Source: an uncultured Lachnospiraceae bacterium
Lineage (GTDB): Bacteria; Bacillota_A; Clostridia; Lachnospirales; Lachnospiraceae
Direction of reading: 5' to 3'
Assembly: GCA_947175285.1 (NCBI GenBank)
Contig: CAMWMM010000322.1
Span: 1-6,115 of the forward strand
DNA length: 6,115 nt
Numbering within the stretch: position 1 is the first letter of the stretch; every line of letters begins with the position of its first letter. The position numbers and the translations under genes are program-made. Shown one piece after another: positions 1 to 6,057 of this stretch. The notes below the pieces were generated by a model. That model saw nothing but the letters and a program-made list of their open reading frames with translations, had not been told where the DNA came from and ran no database searches.

Positions 1-484
1 CCTTATAATCATTTAAATCCAGAACATTATTAAAATATCCGAATTTAAATTTCTCAATTTCTTTACACTCAAAGGTCGAATGTAATTCACAAGTAGGAAT
101 GTCTTTTGCCGATATAACAGATACATTTTCAAATTGATTTGTCACAAATATTTTTATGCAGGCTTTTCCTTCAATGATATCTTCAAAAGCAACAATAAAT
201 TGAGGTCCGTACCATTTCGATTCAGCTATCCAAGTGGTCCCCAACTGACCTAATGTATCCATAATACAGTTAGCCAGCATAGTTTTTCCGGCGCCGTTTT
301 TTCCAACTATTGCCATTGCGTCAAAAACGTGTTTTCCCCAAAATCCCTTCATATAATCGTCACTTTTCTCAATATATAATTTCATCTCGGATTTATCAAA
401 CTGTATATTATATTTGCTATTAAGCAGATATCCCTTTTCTTTAGCGTCTGAATAATAATCATTCCAAATATATAATAAATTCAT
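1..484 (-). CDS. AAA/ABC-type ATPase, N-terminal 161 codons (runs off the left edge)
   Basis: This is a partial gene. It opens with ATG at 484-482, preceded by an AGGAGA ribosome binding site (495-500) 10 nt upstream. The frame stays open for 161 codons to base 2. Residues 61-68 read GKNGAGKT, a clear Walker A P-loop, preceded by the hydrophobic strand AMAIV. The opening MNLLYIWNDYY followed by a short strand-rich stretch resembles the N-terminus of a bacterial AAA ATPase family of RecF/SMC/OLD style, which often begins LLYIWI..Y. That resemblance is from memory. The Walker B, signature and any nuclease domain would lie beyond the left edge and cannot be seen. The protein should be cytosolic, as no membrane segment or signal peptide is visible. 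The gene follows the 340-aa membrane protein gene by 46 nt with no convincing terminator between them, so it is probably cotranscribed. The ATPase call is firm; the biological role is unknown. Confidence 0.85.
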   Translation of the reverse strand, partial: MNLLYIWNDYYSDAKEKGYLLNSKYNIQFDKSEMKLYIEKSDDYMKGFWGKHVFDAMAIVGKNGAGKTMLANCIMDTLGQLGTTWIAESKWYGPQFIVAFEDIIEGKACIKIFVTNQFENVSVISAKDIPTCELHSTFECKEIEKFKFGYFNNVLDLNDYK

Positions 485-530
485 GTTTTCTTTATCTCCT
501 GTCTTTGTTTGAATAAAATTCTTTTTATAA

Positions 531-1553
531 TCATTGCCTTTTTTTTGATGTCTCCAGCAATTCTGAAAGTGGATACATCACCCCTCCACTACCAACGGCG
601 ATCAGAATGCCTCCAAGCCAACTTTTGCAAGCTATAATCTTATCATAATCCAATTCATAAAAGACAAGCGTGGGAATCCACTGAACATCTTCTTCCCATG
701 TAATATACGGCTCCATCAGTTCGGGATCTGGTGCCACTTTTCTCACAATATAATTAGATTTAATACAATAATCTCCCTCATAAGAACTACTCACATGTAT
801 TGAAGGTTCAAATACTGCTTTATCATCTATGATACAATCGTACAAAAAAGATAAATCTCTAATTTCTCCTCTTTCCACCAAATCCAGAAGATCACCCAAA
901 TTCATTTGATTAGCCAGAGCATCCCGCCAGGAAACTATCCATGGCATATTGATTATGATATCTCCCTGCTGACGGTATTCTGCATCTTTCGGTTCCATTT
1001 GAAAGAATATATATCTTTCTTCTCCTTTCGGTTCCAGCAAAACCGTAAAAAACTCACCGTAAATATTCGTTAAATATTCTCTGGATATCCCCTGCGTGTT
1101 TCCTGTTTCCTGCGATGCAAAATTTCGAAACCCCATAAAATAAGTTGGCAATGTATACTTCTCTTCTAACAATTCGCCATCGCTAAACGAATAATTGAGA
1201 ACCACATGATCAATTTCTTCCGTCGTTTCCCAACAGAATGCCTTTCCGAAATTCATAACAAAAAACCACACTCTCACTGGCTCATCCATCTGTTCGCCGG
1301 CAGTCAGTCCAAAAGTAATTTTCCCTTCTTTTTCCACAAAGCACCGTACATCTATATTCACCCCATATCTTTCTGCTGCAATTAATATAGCGGGATTTCC
1401 CATATTAATCTTAGTATCTTCTTTTAAGGGTATGTCAAGACTCAACAAAGTTCCCATAATAATCAGCATAATGCCAGTCAAAAACTTTACTATCCTATAC
1501 CCTTTCCAATGAAGTAGTTTACAGAGTATTCCTTTGTGTTTTCTTTTAGTCAA
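531..1553 (-). CDS. Unknown two-TM membrane protein, 340 aa (paralog of the upstream gene)
   Basis: I do not recognise this protein. A short basic N-terminus (MTKRKHKG) precedes a TM helix at about residues 21-39. A domain of about 270 residues follows, then a second TM helix at about 311-330 (starting WLGGILIAVG) and a short tail ending KKRQ. The positive-inside rule puts both ends in the cytoplasm and the middle domain outside. The start is TTG at 1553-1551. It is supported by a strong AAGGAGG site with a 10-nt spacer; I see no better in-frame start, and the next Met (28) lies inside TM1. The gene begins 5 nt after the stop of the 407-aa gene, so translation is probably coupled. Several segments align with that neighbour: residues 65-87 (D/E-V-x-C and GK), the ITWEE-P-F segment near 284-298, and the LGGI helix. 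This indicates an old tandem duplication. No catalytic motif is evident. It could be a sensor, an anchor or a scaffold. Confidence 0.85.
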   Translation of the reverse strand: MTKRKHKGILCKLLHWKGYRIVKFLTGIMLIIMGTLLSLDIPLKEDTKINMGNPAILIAAERYGVNIDVRCFVEKEGKITFGLTAGEQMDEPVRVWFFVMNFGKAFCWETTEEIDHVVLNYSFSDGELLEEKYTLPTYFMGFRNFASQETGNTQGISREYLTNIYGEFFTVLLEPKGEERYIFFQMEPKDAEYRQQGDIIINMPWIVSWRDALANQMNLGDLLDLVERGEIRDLSFLYDCIIDDKAVFEPSIHVSSSYEGDYCIKSNYIVRKVAPDPELMEPYITWEEDVQWIPTLVFYELDYDKIIACKSWLGGILIAVGSGGVMYPLSELLETSKKRQ

Positions 1554-1558
1554 TACAG

Positions 1559-2782
1559 CTAATCCTCCTTTTTGCGAAATAAAAATCCTCGAAGCAAAGA
1601 AAGCACGTTGATTCCCAGTCCCACAAATATACCTCCCAACAGATTATCTCTTATGACTCTGTTCTCCCATTTCGTATCACGAAATTGAACGATCGGAAAT
1701 AGATGGTCATACTCAGACCATCTAATCAGCGGATATCCCCCTATTGATTCCGGGCTGACTAACATCAGTTCCAGATCCGACTGCATCATTAGGGATACCA
1801 TGGCATAAGTTGCATTGATTTTAATCCCTGCATAATACATAGGTTCACCATTTATTGTCAAATTCAACATTTCCAGTCCCGCCATGCGTGGGGGTTCATC
1901 ATGCTGTAAAAAATCATAAACCGATACCCATTCATCTAAATCGTATTCAATACTGCCAAACCATGGTCCGATTCGGGGCAAATCGGCTCTGTAAATTCCA
2001 TTTGTACTATACATGACATGCTCTGTCGGTTCGGATATTTCTATCTCTGCCATATTTATATAATCACTTCCAAATGTTATCCTGAAAGCCGTTAGAAAAG
2101 CAGTTCCCTGTTGTTCATCCGATTTTCTTAATATATAATTATCTATAGTACTTTCTATTCCTACATTATAATTCTCAACATTACCAAACCGTTCATCTAT
2201 ACTCCATTCCATCGGAGCACCAAGTGCTGCCACATATACCCACAGATGATACTCTTCTAAATCGTTTATGTACATATCAGATTTGAAATTCATCTCTTCT
2301 ATGTTTATATTTTTGGTATTACCATATCGCTTAACAATTTCCGGCCAGATGTCTTCTCCTGCCGCACTGCTTATCAGGATCTTTGTCTTTCCATCCTCGG
2401 TTGTTGTGCAATTTACTTCCACTCCCTGTAATGGTATGTCACATGCAATTGCGACCATTGAGCCTTTCTCTTGCCAGGCAAAAATCTCTTGTATCTCATT
2501 ATGACATATAAAAATAAAGCCGCCCAAAAGAAATGAACCCCCAATAATTACAATTATAAAAACAAGCACTCCGCGCTTTTGAAATATCTCTCTTATTTTT
2601 GGCCATTTCACAGTTGCATTGATTTCATCCTTATTTTGTCCTGCCTGTGTTTTATTTTCTGCGCTTTCATCTCTTTTTCTTTCATCCGATTTCTGTTCGG
2701 TTAGTCTGAAAGCTTCGCACTTTCTGTTCTTACGTGCTTTAGCCGCTTTTCTTTTTTTTGATTTACGTCGCTTTTTCCCCAT
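1559..2782 (-). CDS. Unknown two-TM membrane protein with lysine-rich N-terminus, 407 aa
   Basis: I do not recognise this protein. I start it at ATG 2782-2780 (MGKKRRKSKK), with a GAGG ribosome binding site 4 nt upstream. The open frame reaches a TTG at 2857, but that lies inside the terminator hairpin, has no ribosome binding site and would add 25 unlikely residues. The N-terminal 70 residues are hydrophilic and very rich in Lys/Arg, then Glu/Asp. TM1 spans about 71-92, the presumed outside domain about 93-379, and TM2 about 381-398 (starting LLGGIFVGLG). The tail is FRKKED. The layout and several aligned motifs match the following 340-aa gene. The long basic cytoplasmic head is specific to this copy and could bind nucleic acid, acidic lipid or a partner; that is inference. 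It is the first gene of its transcription unit, behind its own promoter. Its last codons contain the ribosome binding site of the next gene. Confidence 0.85.
   Translation of the reverse strand: MGKKRRKSKKRKAAKARKNRKCEAFRLTEQKSDERKRDESAENKTQAGQNKDEINATVKWPKIREIFQKRGVLVFIIVIIGGSFLLGGFIFICHNEIQEIFAWQEKGSMVAIACDIPLQGVEVNCTTTEDGKTKILISSAAGEDIWPEIVKRYGNTKNINIEEMNFKSDMYINDLEEYHLWVYVAALGAPMEWSIDERFGNVENYNVGIESTIDNYILRKSDEQQGTAFLTAFRITFGSDYINMAEIEISEPTEHVMYSTNGIYRADLPRIGPWFGSIEYDLDEWVSVYDFLQHDEPPRMAGLEMLNLTINGEPMYYAGIKINATYAMVSLMMQSDLELMLVSPESIGGYPLIRWSEYDHLFPIVQFRDTKWENRVIRDNLLGGIFVGLGINVLSLLRGFLFRKKED
1564..1570 (-). promoter_or_regulatory. Ribosome binding site deciding the TTG start of the 340-aa gene
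   Basis: AAGGAGG on the minus strand, with a 10-nt spacer to TTG 1553-1551. It sits inside the last codons of the 407-aa gene (Lys-Glu-Asp), so the upstream ribosome passes over it before terminating 5 nt short of the TTG. This site is the main reason to accept the TTG start. Confidence 0.8.
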
Positions 2783-2793
2783 ATATCCTCTTA

Positions 2794-2811
2794 AGTGATG
2801 ATAGTGATAAG
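2794..2811. repeat. Imperfect 9-bp tandem repeat at the expected transcript start
   Basis: On the plus strand AGTGATGAT is followed directly by AGTGATAAG, sharing seven of nine bases. It lies between the predicted -10 box and the ribosome binding site of the 407-aa gene, where transcription should begin. An operator or a chance repeat are both possible; only its position suggests regulation. Confidence 0.35.
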
Positions 2812-2816
2812 ATTTT

Positions 2817-2844
2817 TTTATAATTTGTTTTGTGTGATTTACAA
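2817..2844 (-). promoter_or_regulatory. Sigma-A-like promoter of the membrane-pair/ATPase unit
   Basis: On the minus strand TTGTAA (2844-2839, 4 of 6 to TTGACA) is separated by 16 nt from TATAAA (2822-2817, 5 of 6 to TATAAT). The predicted transcript start is near 2808-2811, giving a leader of roughly 26-30 nt before ATG 2782. The -35 box overlaps the last bases of the upstream terminator. AT-rich DNA produces many such matches, but the position, just after a terminator and just before the first gene of a unit, supports this one. Confidence 0.5.
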
Positions 2845-2876
2845 AAAGGAATCCCAATTATTTGGAATCCCTTTTT
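2843..2876 (-). terminator. Intrinsic terminator closing the glycan operon
   Basis: In minus-strand RNA, AAAAAGGGAUUCC pairs with GGGAUUCCUUUUU in a continuous 13-bp stem that includes two G-U wobbles. The loop is 8 nt (AAAUAAUU) and the 3' arm ends in five U. Read on the plus strand, the two wobble positions become A-C mismatches, so the structure is best suited to minus-strand transcription. It lies about 90 nt past the stop of the acetyltransferase gene. The intervening stretch (2877-2966) is AT-rich and shows nothing else I can identify. Confidence 0.75.
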
Positions 2877-2966
2877 TTATTATTTTACCACTATTCTATT
2901 TTACTTTATCTGCAATTTTTGCCTAAATTTCTACAAATATTATCATAACCAGCATTTTGCTATTTA

Positions 2967-3518
2967 CTATTTACATTCTTTCCTATCTTTCACCTCATAC
3001 CTATTATTTACAAATCTCCCCGGATTATCATAATTAAGTACTTTGGCATAATTCCCTGCCACCGTTGCATTATCTGGAATGGATTTCGTAACCACACTTC
3101 CTGCTCCAATGGTTACATTGTTTCCTATTACAACATCCTCTACAATGCATACATTCGGTCCAATATACACATTATCTCCTATAATTGCCGCTTTCCCTTT
3201 ATTAGAACCGATAGTGGTAAATTGAGATAAATTCACATTATTTCCTATAATCGCAGTAGGGCTTACTATAATAGGAGCATCATGCCCAATAAATAATCCA
3301 TATCCAATTTGAGTATCTGGAAGAATTCGAATATATCTTTTTGTCTTATTAAATCTCCATAAAAGAAATCCATAATACCTTGATAAGCCTTTAGATTGAC
3401 ACATTCGTAAAGCATACTGGAATCTAAAAACTCTATCCTTTACTAAAGCCCCCCCCATCGTCCAATAATCACTCTTGCCATAATATCTAAATAAATCGCT
3501 TTTTACATATTCATTCAA
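2967..3518 (-). CDS. Hexapeptide-repeat acetyltransferase, serine acetyltransferase-like, 183 aa
   Basis: Predicted to move an acetyl group from acetyl-CoA onto a hydroxyl, probably of a glycan. Residues 70-155 form left-handed beta-helix repeats (IGYGLFIGHD, IIGNNVNLSQFTTIG, IIGDNVYIGPNV, VIGNNVTIGAGSVV), ending in the typical VAGNYAKVL cap. His79 aligns with the catalytic histidine of CysE; the Asp before it in CysE is Gly here. The protein is much shorter than CysE (about 270 aa) because the N-terminal helical domain is largely missing, as in polysaccharide-cluster members of the family. The start is TTG 3518-3516, overlapping the TGA stop of the transporter gene (TTGA). A GAGGAG site lies 8 nt upstream; the nearby ATG at 3514 is out of frame. 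It is the last gene before the terminator. Residues 21-24 are encoded across an eight-G run. Cysteine biosynthesis is a less likely role given the neighbours. Confidence 0.88.
   Translation of the reverse strand: MNEYVKSDLFRYYGKSDYWTMGGALVKDRVFRFQYALRMCQSKGLSRYYGFLLWRFNKTKRYIRILPDTQIGYGLFIGHDAPIIVSPTAIIGNNVNLSQFTTIGSNKGKAAIIGDNVYIGPNVCIVEDVVIGNNVTIGAGSVVTKSIPDNATVAGNYAKVLNYDNPGRFVNNRYEVKDRKECK
3449..3456 (-). repeat. G8 homopolymer inside the acetyltransferase gene
   Basis: Eight consecutive C on the plus strand (G8 in the coding strand) at codons 21-24 (ATG GGG GGG GCT), in otherwise AT-rich DNA. Losing one G gives a TAG at codon 25; gaining one gives a TAG at codon 29. The tract could therefore switch the gene off by slippage in either direction. 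Confidence 0.9.
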
Positions 3519-5302
3519 TCTATAATCTCCTCATACTTCCGCTCCACTGCCTTACCCCCAACTATCTCATAAATTCTATCGCAGTTCCTAATCGTAGTAA
3601 GTCTATGAGCAATAATAATCAACGTCTTATGCCCCTGTAACGCATTAATCGACTCCATAACAGCTGTTTCCGTTTCCGTATCCAACGCGGAGGTGGCTTC
3701 ATCCAAAATCAAAATATCAGGGTCTGTATACAAAGCCCGTGCAATTGCGAAACGCTGCCGCTGTCCACCGGAAAATCGAATACCCCGCTCCCCAATCATT
3801 GTATCCAGCCCATGTTCACTTTTCTCTATAATATCTTTTAGCTGCGCCTGTTCCAATGCTTTCCACACCAACGCATCATCTATCTTATCATCCTCAATTC
3901 CGAAAGCGACATTTTTTCTGACTGAATCATCTAAAAGATTAACATTTTGCGGGACAAAACCAACCATTTTGCTTCTTTCCTCAGGAATATCAGCAATATC
4001 TACTCCGTCAATTTTTACCATACCCTTTTGAGGAATCAATAGTCCAAGCACAATGTCCGCCAATGTCGTCTTACCTGCTCCTGATTTTCCTATAAACGCA
4101 ATAGACTGTCCCTTATTGATTTCAAGTGAGATATCTTCCAATACATTAATATTTGTATTAGGATACTTCCATGTTATATTTTCAACAGACATTTTCCTCT
4201 CAAACTTCCGGCTGCCATGTGCCTTCTGATTATTTCCTGACATTACACTGTTTTTATCCGCGTCATTGCTTCTGACTTCTTTGAAATTATTATAGGTATC
4301 ATTGATACCCGGCACGCAGAACATAAACTGATTAAAACTGCTTGATATTCTGCCTAAAGATGGTAAAATTCGAAATGCTGCCACTGCAAAAGAAGCAAGC
4401 TGTGGGACTAAAGTTGCTGCCTTATCAGCGTCTATTGCCTTTAGACAGACTGCAATAATCAGACCAGACACACATACAGCTTCTATTAAATATGCCGGAC
4501 TCTCTGAAGCAACAGTTTGACCAATTGTACCCTTCTGCTGTTTGATATAATTATCTTTGTAAGTATCAATAAAGTATTTCTGCCTTCTCATAACCAAGAT
4601 TTCTTTGATACCCTGAAAAGCCTGTAATAATGTTGTATTCACCAAAGCAGAATACTTATATGCTATCTCTCCACATTTCTTGACCCACCTTTGAAAGCCT
4701 AATACTACAATCAATAAACATACCAATGCTAATGCGATTATGCACACTGCCATAATAATATCCGTAGACATAATATAAATACAAATGCATACAACAGTCA
4801 GCATCTCTGCCAAAAGCTTAAATACTTGATATAGCGCCGTATAAGTATTGGATATACCACTCGACACTCCCCGCATCAGTTCCCCGGTACTTGTATTTAA
4901 AAAGAATACATATCCACGTTTCATGTAAGAATTTATCATCTCAACCGATAATTCCCGCTGTACTTTACAGGCGTATTTAATTCTGACATATGACAAAAAG
5001 AACAAAAACAAATTTTTTACCAAGTAAACGCCAATAACAGCCGCACCTATCGCCCAAATTAAAGCAGCATCTGAATCCAGATGGAAAAAGTTGATATATG
5101 GAGCAGCAAATTTATTGATGCGCACTTGCTGTGGCTCTATCATCACCTGTACTAACGGCAAAATAATTGACACACCTAACGTTTCACATACAGCACCAAT
5201 TAACGTCATAAACATTATGACAATACCCCACCGCTTCTGGGATGTTGTTAGAATAAAATTATATTTCTTCCAAATATCCTGTATGCTCTTTAATTTCTCC
5301 AT
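3515..5302 (-). CDS. ABC exporter half-transporter, PglK/MsbA-like glycan flippase candidate, 595 aa
   Basis: An inner-membrane ABC transporter with permease and ATPase in one chain, expected to work as a homodimer. In 595-aa numbering the permease has about six TM helices (near 26-49, 80-105, 165-185, 186-204, 266-288, 296-316). A polar linker spans about 341-368. The nucleotide-binding domain has Walker A GKSGAGKT (405-412), Q-loop Gln452, signature SGGQ (511-514), Walker B ILILDE with Asp534 and catalytic Glu535, and H-loop His566. All motifs are intact. The opening IGAVCETLGVSIILPL resembles the PglK-type flippases of polysaccharide clusters, which move lipid-linked oligosaccharides across the membrane. 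I start at ATG 5302 because AGGTGA (5316-5311) lies 8 nt upstream. A GTG at 5314 would give 599 aa but with a poorer site. It overlaps the acetyltransferase gene by 4 nt. The substrate is inferred from context; a peptide or lipid exporter is possible. Confidence 0.9.
   Translation of the reverse strand: MEKLKSIQDIWKKYNFILTTSQKRWGIVIMFMTLIGAVCETLGVSIILPLVQVMIEPQQVRINKFAAPYINFFHLDSDAALIWAIGAAVIGVYLVKNLFLFFLSYVRIKYACKVQRELSVEMINSYMKRGYVFFLNTSTGELMRGVSSGISNTYTALYQVFKLLAEMLTVVCICIYIMSTDIIMAVCIIALALVCLLIVVLGFQRWVKKCGEIAYKYSALVNTTLLQAFQGIKEILVMRRQKYFIDTYKDNYIKQQKGTIGQTVASESPAYLIEAVCVSGLIIAVCLKAIDADKAATLVPQLASFAVAAFRILPSLGRISSSFNQFMFCVPGINDTYNNFKEVRSNDADKNSVMSGNNQKAHGSRKFERKMSVENITWKYPNTNINVLEDISLEINKGQSIAFIGKSGAGKTTLADIVLGLLIPQKGMVKIDGVDIADIPEERSKMVGFVPQNVNLLDDSVRKNVAFGIEDDKIDDALVWKALEQAQLKDIIEKSEHGLDTMIGERGIRFSGGQRQRFAIARALYTDPDILILDEATSALDTETETAVMESINALQGHKTLIIIAHRLTTIRNCDRIYEIVGGKAVERKYEEIID
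3527..3532 (-). promoter_or_regulatory. Ribosome binding site deciding the TTG start of the acetyltransferase
   Basis: GAGGAG on the minus strand, 8 nt before TTG 3518-3516, inside the 3' end of the transporter gene. Together with the TTGA stop/start overlap it indicates translational coupling. Confidence 0.8.
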
Positions 5303-5310
5303 TTTACTAT

Positions 5311-5316
5311 TCACCT
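5311..5316 (-). promoter_or_regulatory. Ribosome binding site deciding the ATG start of the ABC transporter
   Basis: AGGTGA on the minus strand is fully complementary to the UCACCU part of the 16S anti-Shine-Dalgarno end and sits 8 nt before ATG 5302. It overlaps the alternative GTG at 5314-5312, which argues against that GTG being the start. Confidence 0.65.
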
Positions 5317-5382
5317 AATTTTTTCCACAAAATATACATGATACTACTCTGTATTGTTCATTTCATTCACTGTCCATATTAT

Positions 5383-6057
5383 TTATTTCCTTACAAATAG
5401 AAATTGATTGAATCCGCTAGAACCTTCAAATTTAACTAATTGAAAACCTCTTTTCAGATAAAGTGTTATAATTTCATCAGCAGTGGCATATTCAAAAGGA
5501 TAACCTCCAACCCAATCAATTAAATCATTCCACTTATTCTTTGCACGTTCGCCTACAGCTATTTTTTGTTTTTCCTTATATAACAAACATGTTTCTCTAT
5601 ATCCATACATATACAAGCTAGACAAGAACAATATTAACTTCTTTTGCTTCTCACTTACCACATTATACTTCTGCTTTACCACTTTCCATATTCTGCTTAC
5701 TATTCCACAATCCTTATATATACCTATAAACAAATAACCACCTGGGCGCACACACTTCGCAGCCACTTTTAATGCCTTCCACATATTTCCCGTATGATGT
5801 AATACTCCCCATGAATACACAATATCATACTTACCATAAAATTTTTTCATATAGGTACAATCTAATACATCACCCTGTACCACATGCCAACTTTTATCTC
5901 CTTCATTCAACATTGACTCTTTCAGCTTCTTTGTACATATAACACTAATCTTATCATAATCAAAAGAGTACACTTTAGCCCTGCAATTATGTGCTACCAA
6001 ACTAAACAATCCACTTCCTGAACCTATATCTAAGAAATCTTTATCCTCCAGCGACAA
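5383..6057 (-). CDS. Class I SAM-dependent methyltransferase, 224 aa, probably 5'-truncated or decayed
   Basis: Predicted to transfer a methyl group from S-adenosylmethionine; the acceptor is unknown but is plausibly a sugar given the next genes. Motif I LDIGSGSGLF is at residues 9-18, the acidic residue for the ribose of SAM is probably Asp33 (SFDYD), and QGDVLD (61-66) follows. DIVYSWGVLHHTG (78-90) and VRPGGYLFI (103-111) complete the fold. The C-terminus (WVGGYPFE at 182-189, ending FNQFLFVRK) looks complete for its family. The only available start is TTG 6057, which has no ribosome binding site and leaves just eight residues before motif I. Relatives that I recall have about 45 or more residues there. 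In frame upstream are TGA (6063-6061) and TAA (6084-6082). Either the gene is a pseudogene, or a frameshift or sequencing error has cut its 5' end. It lies about 80 nt before the transporter start, with no terminator seen between them. Confidence 0.75.
   Translation of the reverse strand: MSLEDKDFLDIGSGSGLFSLVAHNCRAKVYSFDYDKISVICTKKLKESMLNEGDKSWHVVQGDVLDCTYMKKFYGKYDIVYSWGVLHHTGNMWKALKVAAKCVRPGGYLFIGIYKDCGIVSRIWKVVKQKYNVVSEKQKKLILFLSSLYMYGYRETCLLYKEKQKIAVGERAKNKWNDLIDWVGGYPFEYATADEIITLYLKRGFQLVKFEGSSGFNQFLFVRK

Noticed and set aside
485..530. Possible AT hairpin (ATAAAA / TTTTAT) between the 340-aa gene and the ATPase gene
   Set aside because: The stem is only AT pairs with almost no loop and no U tract after it, so it is not a credible terminator.
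2268..2504. Plus-strand open frame of 78 codons
   Set aside because: It is fully antisense to the 407-aa gene, has no ribosome binding site and no family resemblance; its hydrophobic look comes from the complement of coding sequence.
2783..2857. 25-codon N-terminal extension of the 407-aa protein from a TTG
   Set aside because: The TTG lies within the terminator hairpin and upstream of the predicted transcript start. It lacks a ribosome binding site, while ATG 2782 has one.
2848..2871. Direct repeat GGAATCCC twice, considered as an attachment-site or binding-site pair
   Set aside because: It is explained by the terminator: with G-U pairing the two copies are the two arms of one RNA stem.
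2830..3033. Plus-strand open frame of 67 codons
   Set aside because: It spans the terminator and the AT-rich gap and runs into the antisense of the acetyltransferase. The Phe/Tyr-rich composition is what AT-rich noncoding DNA gives.
3693..4031. Plus-strand open frame of 112 codons
   Set aside because: It is antisense to the highly conserved ATPase domain of the ABC transporter, whose motifs prove the minus-strand reading.
5091..5318. Plus-strand open frame of 75 codons
   Set aside because: It is antisense to the first membrane helices of the ABC transporter, with no ribosome binding site.
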